Below are positions 8,614 to 17,964 of a stretch of 64,000 nt of DNA, piece by piece. The stretch spans positions 186,001 to 250,000 of the forward strand of contig CAJYPV010000028.1 in the NCBI GenBank assembly GCA_913776825.1, given 5' to 3'. Made by a program: the position numbers and the translations under genes. Positions within the stretch are counted from its first letter, which is position 1, and each line of letters starts with the position of its first letter. The notes beneath the pieces are model-generated. The model was given only the letters and a program-made list of their open reading frames with translations. It was not told the origin of the DNA and did no database searches. This DNA comes from Burkholderiaceae bacterium. GTDB taxonomy: Bacteria > Pseudomonadota > Gammaproteobacteria > Burkholderiales > Burkholderiaceae_C.

Positions 8614-10119
8614 ATGTCGAGCCTCAGCGTCGAACCGCAGCGTCTTTCCAATGGTCTGCACTGGCTGGCGCGGCCCGTGCCGGGCGCGTTGGCGTCGGTG
8701 CGCGTGGTCTATCGCGTCGGCGCGCGGGACGATCCCACCGGTCGCTCCGGCATGACCCATCTGGCCCTGCGCTTGAGCGCGGGCGCGAGCCGTTATCTGG
8801 AGCCGGGCCAGTTTCATCGCCTGATCGCTCAGGCGGGCGGTCAGACGACGCTGGAGATCGACGAGGATTTCGCCGCGCTGCAAAGCACGGTGCTCGCCCC
8901 GCACCTCGAGCGCCTGCTCTGGGCCGAGGCCGAGCGCATGAGCAATCCGCGCCTGGACGCCGACACCCTGAACCGCGGCCGCGCCCAACTGCGCCAGGCC
9001 GCGCAGCAGGCGCTGCTGCAGCCGTATGGCCGCCTCGACGGAGCGGTGCAGCGGCACGGCTATCTGACGCATCCCTATCAACGCGGCACGCTGGGCGATC
9101 CGGACCAGTTGCGCGATCTGGACATCGACGAACTGCGCGCCTTCCATGCCGCGCATTTCCGACCCGACCGCGCGCTGCTGGTCATCACCGGCGCGTTCGA
9201 CGAGGGTGCGCTCGCCCGTTGGGTGATGCATTTTTTCGGCTCGATCCGTGCGCCATGGGGCGTCGCTGGGGTGGCCCCGGCGGCGAGTGCGTCGTCATCG
9301 GCATCGTCATCGGCGACTGCGCAGGTGGACTCGGCCGGTGCCGCGTCCGCCGCCAGCGCGGTGATGGGCGCGTCCGGCGCGTCGAGCGCCGCCAGTCAGC
9401 CCGGTGAGGGCCGGGACATGCGTGAGCCGCGCGAGGCCCGTGATGCAGCCCGTGATGCAGCACGCGACGCCAAAGAACCGCGCGAGGCGCGCCGTCCGCA
9501 AAGTCAGACGCTGAAGCTGTCTCTGCCGCAGGCGCCGCTGCCCGCCGCCGCGCTGGTGTGGCAGGTGCCGCGACTGGATGATCCGGCGACACCGACCTGG
9601 CGTCTGGCCCATGCGCTGCTGGGGCGGGGGCGGTCCGGTCGGCTGACCGACACGCTGGTGGATGAACTGGCGGTCGCCCATCATCTGACGCTTCGGCTGG
9701 TCCAGCATCAGCAGGCCGGCTTGCTGGTGGCGCAGGCCTTGGCCGCGCACGGCCAGACGGCCGCCCCGTTGGCGGCGGCGCTGTTGAAGGAAGTGCTGCG
9801 GCTGGCGGATGAGCCGGTCAGCGACGAGGAACTCGACAAGGCCAAGGCGCTGCTCAAGCGCGAATGGCAAGCCGGTGAATGGGGCGCCGCGATGCTGGCG
9901 AAGACGCTCGGGGATGCATGGGCGCTGCGCGGCGATCTCGCCGCGCCGGCCAAGGAGGCCGCCCAGTGGGCACGCCTGACGGCCGCCGATGTGCAGCAGT
10001 TCTGGCGTCGTCAGGTGGTGCAGGCGCCGGTGCTGACCTTGCTGGCCGATGTCGGCCAGGCGGGCGCCGCCGTGCCGGGTGCCACCGTCGTGCGAACGGT
10101 GCGGGGGGCCTGGGCATGA
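8614..10119 (+). CDS. M16-fold protein lacking the zinc motif (subunit A)
   Basis: A 501-residue protein with the fold of M16 (pitrilysin/processing-peptidase) metallopeptidases. Family hallmarks are present: VVYRVGARDDPTGRSGMTHL near residues 31-50, AERMSNPRL, the 'HPYQRGTLG' loop, and FHAAHFRPDRALLVITGAF. The inverted zinc motif HxxEH is lost: at residues 49-53 the sequence reads HLALR, so only the first histidine remains, and the downstream glutamate region (GRAQLRQAAQQ) also lacks the expected ligands. A low-complexity Ala/Ser and Arg/Glu/Asp insert (about residues 220-290) separates the two M16 halves. No signal peptide is evident. The stop overlaps the next start (ATGA), indicating translational coupling with subunit B. 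Confidence 0.85.
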   Translation: MSSLSVEPQRLSNGLHWLARPVPGALASVRVVYRVGARDDPTGRSGMTHLALRLSAGASRYLEPGQFHRLIAQAGGQTTLEIDEDFAALQSTVLAPHLERLLWAEAERMSNPRLDADTLNRGRAQLRQAAQQALLQPYGRLDGAVQRHGYLTHPYQRGTLGDPDQLRDLDIDELRAFHAAHFRPDRALLVITGAFDEGALARWVMHFFGSIRAPWGVAGVAPAASASSSASSSATAQVDSAGAASAASAVMGASGASSAASQPGEGRDMREPREARDAARDAARDAKEPREARRPQSQTLKLSLPQAPLPAAALVWQVPRLDDPATPTWRLAHALLGRGRSGRLTDTLVDELAVAHHLTLRLVQHQQAGLLVAQALAAHGQTAAPLAAALLKEVLRLADEPVSDEELDKAKALLKREWQAGEWGAAMLAKTLGDAWALRGDLAAPAKEAAQWARLTAADVQQFWRRQVVQAPVLTLLADVGQAGAAVPGATVVRTVRGAWA

Positions 10120-11525
10120 TGCGCTGGCGTCGTCGTGACTGGCTGCTGGGCGCCTCGATGGCGACCTCGCTGCCCTTGATCGCCCAGGCGCAGCCGGGTT
10201 TCGAGCAGCCGCCGGAACTGCCGCCGCTGCCGTCCCTGCCGCCGCTGACGCTCCACCAGACGCGCCTGCCCAACGGCGTGCGCGTGCTGGTGCTGCCGCG
10301 GCCCGGTGCGCCGCGCACGGTGGTGCGTCTGCTGACCGATGCCGGCTGGCTGCACGACCCGTTCGGCAAGGAAGGCCTGGCCGAGGTGGCCCTGTCGATG
10401 CTGGCGCAAGGCGCGAAGCGGGGCGGCGAGACCATGGAGTCCGCCGACATCGCCTATGCCAGCGATCTGCTCGGTCGACCGCTGCAGCTGGATCTGTCGC
10501 CGCTCTCGGCGGAACTGGCGCTGGAAGCGGTGCCGGACCAGTGCGATGACGCCGTCAATCTGCTGGCCGATCTGGTCGGCGCGCCGACGTTGGAATTCGA
10601 ATCGCTGGAGCACATGCGCGGTCGCGCGCAGGACGCGCTGGCCCTGCGCCGCGCCGATGCGCTGCTGCTCTCGCCGTGGGTGGCGCGGCGCCTGTTCTGG
10701 GGCCGCGCGCAGCCGGTGCAGACCGCTGGCAGCCTCAAGCGGCTCAAGCGTGAGGATGTGCTGGCGTTCCATCGCCAGTACTGGCGGCCTGACCGCACCC
10801 AATTGCTGTTCTGCGGCGATCTGACGCTGGAGGCCGCCCGCACGCTGGCCGCCGATTTCCTGGACGACTGGAAGCCGCCGAAGGCCGCGCCCAACCCGCC
10901 CACCACGGCCGCCGCCGCGATGGCCACGGCCGCGCCGGCCGGACCGCTGGCCTATGCGCTGCCGCTGCCGCGCGCGCAGGGATGCCGCGTGGTGCTGCAG
11001 ACCAGCATGCCGCGCGGCACCCCGCGTGTGCTGGGCACGCTGGCGCGTGTGCTGCTGGAGCAGCGCCTGGCGGTGCAGATCCCCGGCGCGTGGACCAGCG
11101 AGATCGAGCCTCTGGGCGGCTCGACCTGCTGGCGCTTGAGCGTGACCGTGCCGACTGCGGCGCTGCCCGACCTGCTGCCGCTGCTGCGCGATCAACTGCC
11201 GCGGCTGTCCGCTGAGACGGTCACGCCGGACGATCTGTCGGTGGCGCAGGCGCTCGCGCTCGGCGAGTGGCAGATGCGGCTTCAGCAGGCGCCGGATGAG
11301 TTGCTGTCGCAGGCGGTGGCCGCGGGTGAGCTGGACGATCTGCTGCAGTGGCCGCAGCGGGTGCGCTCGGTCAGCGCGCCGGTGCTGCAGTTGCTGATGA
11401 GCGCGAGCTGGCGGGACAACCGCACGCAGTTGCTGCTGGTGGGAGATCCCGGCAAGCTGGATGGGCTTTCGCGGGCTTGGCCAGGGCTGGCTGAGACTAC
11501 AATGCGCGCTGTCATTGGGGAGTAG
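10116..11525 (+). CDS. exported M16-fold protein lacking the zinc motif (subunit B)
   Basis: A 469-residue second M16-fold protein that overlaps the first by 4 bp. The N-terminus MMRWRRRDWLLGA followed by a hydrophobic stretch ending ...LIAQAQ looks like a signal peptide, possibly Tat-type because of the RRRDWL core. The M16 zinc motif is absent: the expected HxxEH position reads EVALS (residues 90-94). Retained family features are LPNGVRVLVLP, HRQYWRPDRTQLLFCGDL and a repeated half after residue 280. Two-gene M16 pairs normally combine one active and one inactive subunit; here both are inactive-looking. The TAG stop (11523-11525) is the last three bases of the GGGGAGTAG core of the manganese riboswitch that follows. 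Confidence 0.85.
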   Translation: MMRWRRRDWLLGASMATSLPLIAQAQPGFEQPPELPPLPSLPPLTLHQTRLPNGVRVLVLPRPGAPRTVVRLLTDAGWLHDPFGKEGLAEVALSMLAQGAKRGGETMESADIAYASDLLGRPLQLDLSPLSAELALEAVPDQCDDAVNLLADLVGAPTLEFESLEHMRGRAQDALALRRADALLLSPWVARRLFWGRAQPVQTAGSLKRLKREDVLAFHRQYWRPDRTQLLFCGDLTLEAARTLAADFLDDWKPPKAAPNPPTTAAAAMATAAPAGPLAYALPLPRAQGCRVVLQTSMPRGTPRVLGTLARVLLEQRLAVQIPGAWTSEIEPLGGSTCWRLSVTVPTAALPDLLPLLRDQLPRLSAETVTPDDLSVAQALALGEWQMRLQQAPDELLSQAVAAGELDDLLQWPQRVRSVSAPVLQLLMSASWRDNRTQLLLVGDPGKLDGLSRAWPGLAETTMRAVIGE

Positions 11526-11698
11526 CCGCTGCACACCCCGCCGCCCTGGATCGTCAGATCCGCTGATTGGTCAGCATCGGGGCGGCACCTCAGCAGACCC
11601 GCGTCAACAGACTTGAGCCGATCCTGAATCGGCTCATGGCGTGCGGTAGCCAGGAACCTCGCGTTCCCAGCCTGGCGAGACCTTTGACCATATCCCCG
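11514..11698 (+). ncRNA. yybP-ykoY manganese riboswitch
   Basis: This leader carries the conserved elements of the yybP-ykoY (manganese) riboswitch in order: GGGGAGTAGC at 11517-11526, GTCAGATC at 11553-11560, GTCAACAGACTTG at 11603-11615 and GAGACCTTTGACC at 11677-11689. The closing helix can form between GGGG at 11517-11520 and CCCC at 11694-11697. A variable arm is visible as GAGCCGAT/ATCGGCTC (11615-11622 with 11628-11635). In this family Mn2+ binds between two conserved loops and switches on an exporter gene. The downstream gene is a GDT1-type cation exporter, exactly the expected partner. The aptamer begins inside the last codons of the upstream M16 gene. Confidence 0.92.
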
Positions 11699-11702
11699 GG
11701 TT

Positions 11703-11742
11703 GCGGCCGGCGTGGGTATGGTCATTGGTTCGTCTCGGCCGC
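11703..11742 (+). promoter_or_regulatory. candidate expression platform of the Mn riboswitch
   Basis: GCGGCCG at 11703-11709 pairs perfectly with CGGCCGC at 11736-11742, a 7-bp stem whose 3' arm ends 11 nt before the ATG at 11754. Formed in the unliganded state it would cover the ribosome-binding region. There is no T-run after it, so translational rather than transcriptional control seems more likely. This is an inference from base pairing alone. Confidence 0.45.
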
Positions 11743-11753
11743 TGAGCGTTCTC

Positions 11754-12332
11754 ATGGAAGCCTTCCTCATCTCCACCGGCCTGGTGGCCCTGGCCGAAAT
11801 CGGCGACAAGACCCAATTGCTGGCCTTCATCCTGGCCGCGCGGTTCCGCCGTCCTGGCGCGATCTGCCTGGGCATCCTCATCGCCACCCTGGTCAATCAC
11901 GCGTGCGCCGGCGCGCTCGGCAGCTGGATCACCACCCAGCTCTCACCGCAAACCCTGCGCTGGATCCTGGGCGTCGGCTTCATCGCGATGGCGGTGTGGA
12001 CGCTGATCCCCGACAAGATCGACGACGACGAGACCGGCAAGCGCTATCGCTTCGGCGTGCTGGGCACCACCATCGTGGCCTTCTTCCTGGCCGAGATGGG
12101 CGACAAGACGCAGATCGCCACAGTGGCCCTGGCCGCGCGGTTTGCGGATCTCTGGCCGGTGGTGGCGGGCACGACGCTGGGCATGATGGTCGCCAACGTT
12201 CCGGCGGTGCTGGTGGGCGACAAGCTGGCCCACAAGATGCCGGTCCGGCTGGTGCACGGCATCGCGGCGGCGATCTTCGCGGTGCTGGGCGCGGCCACGC
12301 TGCTCGGCGCGGGCGAGTCGCTCGGCTTCTGA
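11754..12332 (+). CDS. GDT1/UPF0016 (TMEM165) family manganese exporter
   Basis: A 192-residue membrane protein with two homologous three-helix halves, each carrying the family motif E-x-G-D-K-T-Q: EIGDKTQLL near residue 15 and EMGDKTQIA near residue 117. These acidic motifs form the cation path of the UPF0016/GDT1 Ca2+/Mn2+:H+ exchangers. The start at 11754 (MEAFLISTGLVALAEIGDKT) matches the family N-terminus; an open frame from 11712 would add 14 residues inside the riboswitch expression platform. With the upstream yybP-ykoY riboswitch, the likely role is export of excess Mn2+ across the inner membrane. A strong terminator follows at once. Confidence 0.93.
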   Translation: MEAFLISTGLVALAEIGDKTQLLAFILAARFRRPGAICLGILIATLVNHACAGALGSWITTQLSPQTLRWILGVGFIAMAVWTLIPDKIDDDETGKRYRFGVLGTTIVAFFLAEMGDKTQIATVALAARFADLWPVVAGTTLGMMVANVPAVLVGDKLAHKMPVRLVHGIAAAIFAVLGAATLLGAGESLGF

Positions 12333-12344
12333 CGTCAGGCACGG

Positions 12345-12374
12345 AATGGGGCGGGAGGACCGCTCCATTTTTTT
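12345..12374 (+). terminator. Rho-independent terminator
   Basis: A 10-bp stem (AATGGGGCGG with CCGCTCCATT, one G-T pair), a 5-nt loop and a T-run extending to 12374. It ends the transcript of the riboswitch-controlled exporter. Confidence 0.93.
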
Positions 12375-12567
12375 GGCCGGCGTGCATAAACGTTTGGCTA
12401 ACAGGACCGCAGTGGTACTCTGAGACGTATCATTGTTCCCGCGTCGCTGTCGAGCTAATAGAAAAATGTGATCCGAATCAACGGGTTAACTTGAGCTCAG
12501 GCGGGTGACCGACGCGGCGGAGACGTTTGTCGCCAATCACTGCGCCATCTAGCCTTCAAGACTGTCC

Positions 12568-13434
12568 ATGTTGTCGCTGCCGACTTCCTCTCCCAGACCG
12601 GCTCGGGCTGCTCGCCTCAGCGCCGACGCGGCGCTGCGGTCGATTCAGCAGCAAGTCCGCTATTGCTTTTCCGTCGATGAATTTGCTCGGCTCACAGGCC
12701 GACGTGCCGGCGAGTCGTCCGTCGATCGCACCCTTCGACGCCTCGAGAGCGCCGGCCAAGTGGTGAGACTGAGCCGACGGCCGGGCAGTTGTCTGATCGT
12801 TCCCCCTGAGCAGGCCGCTTACGGTGCGCCTCCCGTCACCTGGTGGCTGGACGACGCCATGCGCCTGCTGTCGGCCGATTACTACGTGGCCTTGCTGTCC
12901 GCTGCACGGCATTGGGGCTCCGCGCATTACGCGTTGCAGGCGACGCAGGTGATGGTCGAGCGCCCTCGGGCAGCATGGATGCCAGGTCGGCTGAGAGTCG
13001 ATTTCACGGCCAAGCGCGGTGTCTCCCGCACGCCGACGGTGGTGGTGTCGCATGGCGTCGCGCCGTGGCGGGTCAGCACCCGGGAAGCGACATTGTTCGA
13101 TCTCATTCGCCACCAGTCGGCCGTCGGCGGGCTGGAAAGCATCGCGCGCATCGCCCGGGACCTGGGGCCAGAGCTTTCCTGCGACGAGTTGACCCGGGCC
13201 GCCGAAGCCTGTGGACAAGTCCCTGTGGTCCAGCGTCTCGGCTTTCTCCTGGAGCAGCTTCAGTTTCGTCACGCCGCCAACCGGATGGAGGAATGGCTCG
13301 CCAACCGGCGAGTGCCGGTCCAGTCTTTGACACTTGGCACAAGCGAGGCACGCTCGGCCAGCTCGGAGGTCCATGCGCGCTGGCGCATTCGGTACAACCG
13401 TGAGCATGTGGAGACGCTCAAGGAACTGATGTGA
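12568..13434 (+). CDS. AbiEi family antitoxin (type IV toxin-antitoxin)
   Basis: A 288-residue protein resembling AbiEi antitoxins. Its N-terminal winged helix-turn-helix is at about residues 25-75 (VDEFARLTGRRAGESSVDRTLRRLESAGQVVRL in outline, a YCFSVDEFA opening). A central domain follows with typical WWLDDAMRLL, YYVALLSAARHWGSAHYA and the conserved segment THGVAPWRVSTREATLFDL-like stretch around residues 155-178. Such proteins repress their own operon and counter an AbiEii nucleotidyltransferase toxin. Here the downstream toxin is only a remnant. The gene sits alone with lower G+C than its neighbours between a terminator and glpK, consistent with acquisition by transfer. Confidence 0.85.
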   Translation: MLSLPTSSPRPARAARLSADAALRSIQQQVRYCFSVDEFARLTGRRAGESSVDRTLRRLESAGQVVRLSRRPGSCLIVPPEQAAYGAPPVTWWLDDAMRLLSADYYVALLSAARHWGSAHYALQATQVMVERPRAAWMPGRLRVDFTAKRGVSRTPTVVVSHGVAPWRVSTREATLFDLIRHQSAVGGLESIARIARDLGPELSCDELTRAAEACGQVPVVQRLGFLLEQLQFRHAANRMEEWLANRRVPVQSLTLGTSEARSASSEVHARWRIRYNREHVETLKELM

Positions 13435-13625
13435 TTGCTGCCCGCGAATTGGCCAGTTGGCGACGGCATGCGCCGTGGAGCCATCCAGTCTGCGTTATCG
13501 AGGTTCTTCGCTTCTACAACCAAGGAGATGGCAGCCCGTACGCCGCGCGCGCTGTCCACGCGGCGTTAGACGGGCCGATCCCATCTCGATGCCTGACGGA
13601 GCGTCGTCATCCACCTGGGCGCTGA
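13431..13625 (+). pseudogene. remnant of AbiEii toxin gene
   Basis: A 64-codon frame starts with GTG at 13431 and overlaps the antitoxin stop by 4 bp (GTGA), the usual abiE arrangement. Only about the first 16 residues (MIAARELASWRRHAPW) look like the N-terminus of AbiEii/AbiGii nucleotidyltransferases, which open with a similar 'M I . . . . I . . W R . . . P W' pattern and run near 250-300 residues. After that the frame diverges and stops before reaching glpK, with no G-S-x-x-D polymerase-beta motif in any frame. I read it as a truncated and frameshifted toxin gene. Confidence 0.6.
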
Positions 13626-13634
13626 GGCCCTTGC

Positions 13635-15128
<1,494 letters not shown>

Positions 15129-15138
15129 GGCTTGTCTC

Positions 15139-15176
15139 GGTCTTGTGGTGTTCTGGTCTTGTGTCTGGTGGTCTTG
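15139..15176 (-). repeat. three CAAGACC repeats in the glpK leader
   Basis: On the glpK strand the heptamer CAAGACC occurs three times (GGTCTTG on the plus strand at 15139, 15155 and 15170), spaced 16 and 15 bp apart in a C/A-rich leader just before the ATG. There is no strong SD, only GAGA. The spacing of about 1.5 helical turns could suit a DNA-binding protein, or the CA-rich RNA an Hfq-type regulator; neither is shown. Confidence 0.6.
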
Positions 15177-15224
15177 CGCATGGGCCGGTGAGGCGCGTGG
15201 TCGCGCCGGCCGGCCGCAGTCGAT

Positions 15225-15989
15225 TCAGTCTGCCACCACCAGCTCCACGCCCGCATCCGACATCAGCGCGGCATACGGTTCCGGCGGCGCGGCGTCGGTG
15301 AACAGCGCGTCGATCTGCGGCAAGCGAGCGACCTCCGCCATCGCCGGCCGATTGAATTTCGACGCATCCGCCGCCACCCACACTTCGCGCGAGTGCTCGA
15401 CGATCGTCCGCGCCACCATCACCTCGCGGTAATCGAAGTCGCGCAGGCTGCCATCGGACTCGATGCCGGAAATGCCGATCAGGCCGATGTCCACCTTGAA
15501 CTGGCGGATGAAGTCCACCGCCGCTTCACCGACGACACCGCGGTCGCGATGCCGCACCGAGCCGCCCACCATCACCAGCTCGCAATCCGGGTTGTCGCTG
15601 AGGATGGTCGCCACATTCAGGTTGTTGGTGATCACCCGAAGGCCCTGGTGATGCAGCAGCGCGCGGGCGACCGCTTCGGTGGTCGTGCCCAGGTTCAGGA
15701 TCAGCGAGCAGCCCGCCGGAATGCGCGCCGCGATCGCCCGCGCGATGCGGGCCTTGCCGTCGGCCTGCATGGCCTGGCGCTGTCGATAGGCGATGTTCTC
15801 GGTGGTGGACGACGGAATGCGCACGCCACCATGAAAACGCGCCACCAGGCCGGCTTCGGCCAGACGCTGCACATCGCGGCGCACCGTCTGCAGGGTGACG
15901 CCAAATTTCTCGGCCAGGGCCTCCACGCTGACGGAGCCCTGCGCGCGGACTTCCTTCAGCAAGTCGTTCTGACGGGGATTGGGATTCAT
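15225..15989 (-). CDS. glpR: DeoR-family glycerol-3-phosphate regulon repressor
   Basis: A 254-residue DeoR-type regulator. The N-terminal winged HTH (RQNDLLKEVRAQGSVSVEAL, then GVTLQTVRRDVQRLAEAGLV and FHGGV) and the C-terminal sugar-phosphate-sensing domain (LNLGTTTEAVARALL, ITNNLNVA, GLIGISGI) are typical of GlpR. The start at 15989 (MNPNPRQNDL) is preferred over an upstream ATG at 16022 that would overlap the operator. The gene lies between glpK (same strand) and the divergent glpD operon. In the known family, glycerol 3-phosphate releases GlpR from DNA, so it likely represses both arms of the regulon. Confidence 0.93.
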   Translation of the reverse strand: MNPNPRQNDLLKEVRAQGSVSVEALAEKFGVTLQTVRRDVQRLAEAGLVARFHGGVRIPSSTTENIAYRQRQAMQADGKARIARAIAARIPAGCSLILNLGTTTEAVARALLHHQGLRVITNNLNVATILSDNPDCELVMVGGSVRHRDRGVVGEAAVDFIRQFKVDIGLIGISGIESDGSLRDFDYREVMVARTIVEHSREVWVAADASKFNRPAMAEVARLPQIDALFTDAAPPEPYAALMSDAGVELVVAD

Positions 15990-16004
15990 GGCCGGCAGAC
16001 TAAA

Positions 16005-16060
16005 GCGAACGAAAACGAACATCGATCGGGTTAACCCTCAACCGAAACGCGCAAAAGCGA
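16005..16060. promoter_or_regulatory. candidate GlpR operators in glpR-glpD intergenic region
   Basis: On the glpR strand, ATGTTCGTTTTCG-TTCGC (plus 16005-16022) resembles the known GlpR half-site pattern ATGTTCG-A/T-rich-CG. A second related block, CGAAACGCGCAAAAGCGA, lies at 16043-16060. The region also has an A-rich run (16063-16084) unusual for this genome. Together these make a plausible divergent operator-promoter for glpR-glpK and glpD-glpSTPQUV. Confidence 0.6.
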
Positions 16061-16197
16061 GCTAAAAAGAAAAAAGAAGAACAGAATTGCGAACCTTTCC
16101 GGGGTATCGCCGTCGACCTCGGGCCATTCGAAGCGTGTCGCGTTTCGGTGCCCGAAGCGCCGGCCGATGCATCGATCGATTCGCACAGGAGACTCTT

Positions 16198-17964
16198 TTG
16201 AACGCCGATCCGTCCGCCGTCCCGACCGTCGACCCGGCCGATCGCGTGGTGCCCCAGGGCGCCGACGCGCGCGCCGCCCTGCCTGCTGAGACCTGCGATG
16301 TGCTGGTCGTCGGTGGCGGCATCAATGGCGCCGGCATCGCGCGCGATCTGGCCGGTCGCGGCTGGCGCGTGGTGTTGGCCGAAGCCTCCGACTTCGCGGC
16401 GCATACCTCGTCCTCCTCCACCAAGCTGATCCACGGCGGCCTGCGGTATCTCGAGTATTACGAGTTCTCGCTGGTGCGCAAGGCGCTGCAGGAGCGCGAG
16501 GTCCTGCTGCGCAGCGCGCCGCACATCATGTGGCCGCTGCGCTTCGTGATGCCGCATGACGCGGCGATGCGACCGGCCTGGATGGTCCGCATCGGCCTGT
16601 TCCTCTACGACCATCTGGCCCGCCGCGAGGTGCTGCCCGGTTCCACCGGCGTGGACCTGCGACGCTCCCCACTGGGCCGCCCGCTCAAGACGGCCTACAC
16701 CCGCGGCTTCGTCTATTCGGACGGCTGGGTGGACGACGCCCGCCTGGTGCTGCTGAATGCGCTCGATGCGCGCGAGAAGGGCGCGTCGCTGCACACCCGC
16801 ACCACCGTGGTCGCGGCACGCCGCGAAGCCGATCAATGGATTGCCACCCTGCGCGGCCCGCGCGGCGAGTGGACGGTGCGGGCGCGTGCGCTGGTCAATG
16901 CGGCCGGTCCCTGGGCGGAAAGCTTCCTGCGCGACACCGCGCGGCCCGCGCGTGACGAGACCCTCGCCACCAAGAGCCTGCGGCTGGTCAAGGGCAGCCA
17001 CATCGTCGTGCGCCGCGCCTATGAGCATGACCATGCCTACATCTTCCAGAATCCGGACAAGCGGATCATCTTCGCCATCCCGTATGAGGACGACTACACC
17101 CTGATCGGCACCACCGATGTGGAGCTGCCGGCCGATGCGCTGGCCGGTTTCGGCAAGGCCCGCATCGAGGCCAAGGAGATCGCCTACCTCTGCGAACAGG
17201 CAAGCCGCTACTTCCAGAAGCCCATCACGACGGATGACGTGGTGTGGACCTATGCCGGCGTGCGTCCGCTGCTGGACGATGCCTCCGGCGATCCGTCGGC
17301 GGTGACGCGCGACTATCTGCTCGAGACCCAGCAGGACGGCGGCGCGCCGCTGCTGAGCGTCTGGGGCGGCAAGATCACCACCTTCCGCAAATTGGCCGAA
17401 GACGCGGCGGACCTGATCGGCGACATGCTCGGCGATCGTCGCCAGGCCTGGACCGAACATGCGCATCTGCCCGGCGGCGATCTGCGCGACTGGATCGGCG
17501 CACCGCAGCGGCCCGACACCGACTTCGAACGCCTGCTCACCGCCCTCGGCCAGCGCCACGCGTGGCTGCCGCCGCAACTGGCGCGCCGACTGGCGCGTGC
17601 CTACGGCGCGCGGGTGTCGCGCGTGCTGGCTGGCGCGGAATCGCTGGCCGACCTGGACCCGGAGATTGCCCCGGGCCTGCATGAAGCGGAGCTGCGCTAT
17701 CTGGTCCAGGAGGAATGGGCCACCAGCGCGGACGACGTGCTGTGGCGCCGCTCCAAGCTCGGCCTGCATTACGACGAGGCGCAGCGCGCGGCCGTCGCGG
17801 CCTGGTTCGAGCGGCTCGGCGCGGTGAGCGCCACCGGCGCTGCGTCGGCGTCGGCAGCGTCGGCCTCCAACGATCTCTCTCCCCACCAGAACAGCGCGTC
17901 GCCTGCCAGGGACGACGCCCAGAACCTCATGCCAAGAGACAAGCGAGACAACTCATGGAGCTGA
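16198..17964 (+). CDS. glpD: aerobic glycerol-3-phosphate dehydrogenase
   Basis: A 588-residue FAD enzyme that oxidises glycerol 3-phosphate to dihydroxyacetone phosphate and feeds electrons to quinone at the membrane. It has the FAD Rossmann motif (DVLVVGGGINGAGIARDLAG), the G3P dehydrogenase signature region SSSSTKLIHGGLRYLEYYEF and the C-terminal DAO_C domain. A TTG start at 16198 is chosen because AGGAGA (16187-16192) precedes it by five bases; an in-frame TTG at 16087 has no such site. The last 9-10 bp overlap the ABC gene glpS. It heads the rightward glycerol operon. Confidence 0.95.
   Translation: MNADPSAVPTVDPADRVVPQGADARAALPAETCDVLVVGGGINGAGIARDLAGRGWRVVLAEASDFAAHTSSSSTKLIHGGLRYLEYYEFSLVRKALQEREVLLRSAPHIMWPLRFVMPHDAAMRPAWMVRIGLFLYDHLARREVLPGSTGVDLRRSPLGRPLKTAYTRGFVYSDGWVDDARLVLLNALDAREKGASLHTRTTVVAARREADQWIATLRGPRGEWTVRARALVNAAGPWAESFLRDTARPARDETLATKSLRLVKGSHIVVRRAYEHDHAYIFQNPDKRIIFAIPYEDDYTLIGTTDVELPADALAGFGKARIEAKEIAYLCEQASRYFQKPITTDDVVWTYAGVRPLLDDASGDPSAVTRDYLLETQQDGGAPLLSVWGGKITTFRKLAEDAADLIGDMLGDRRQAWTEHAHLPGGDLRDWIGAPQRPDTDFERLLTALGQRHAWLPPQLARRLARAYGARVSRVLAGAESLADLDPEIAPGLHEAELRYLVQEEWATSADDVLWRRSKLGLHYDEAQRAAVAAWFERLGAVSATGAASASAASASNDLSPHQNSASPARDDAQNLMPRDKRDNSWS

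Noticed and set aside
13431..13625. A complete small toxin gene of 64 codons
   Set aside because: Only the first part resembles AbiEii, the nucleotidyltransferase motif is missing and the rest reads as non-coding, so a pseudogene is the better call.
16000..17886. 628-codon open frame antisense to glpD, and similar long antisense frames over glpV (22497-24341), the M16B gene (10011-11534) and MocR
   Set aside because: They mirror real genes in a G+C-rich genome, have Arg/Gln/His-rich low-complexity translations, no SD and no family motif.
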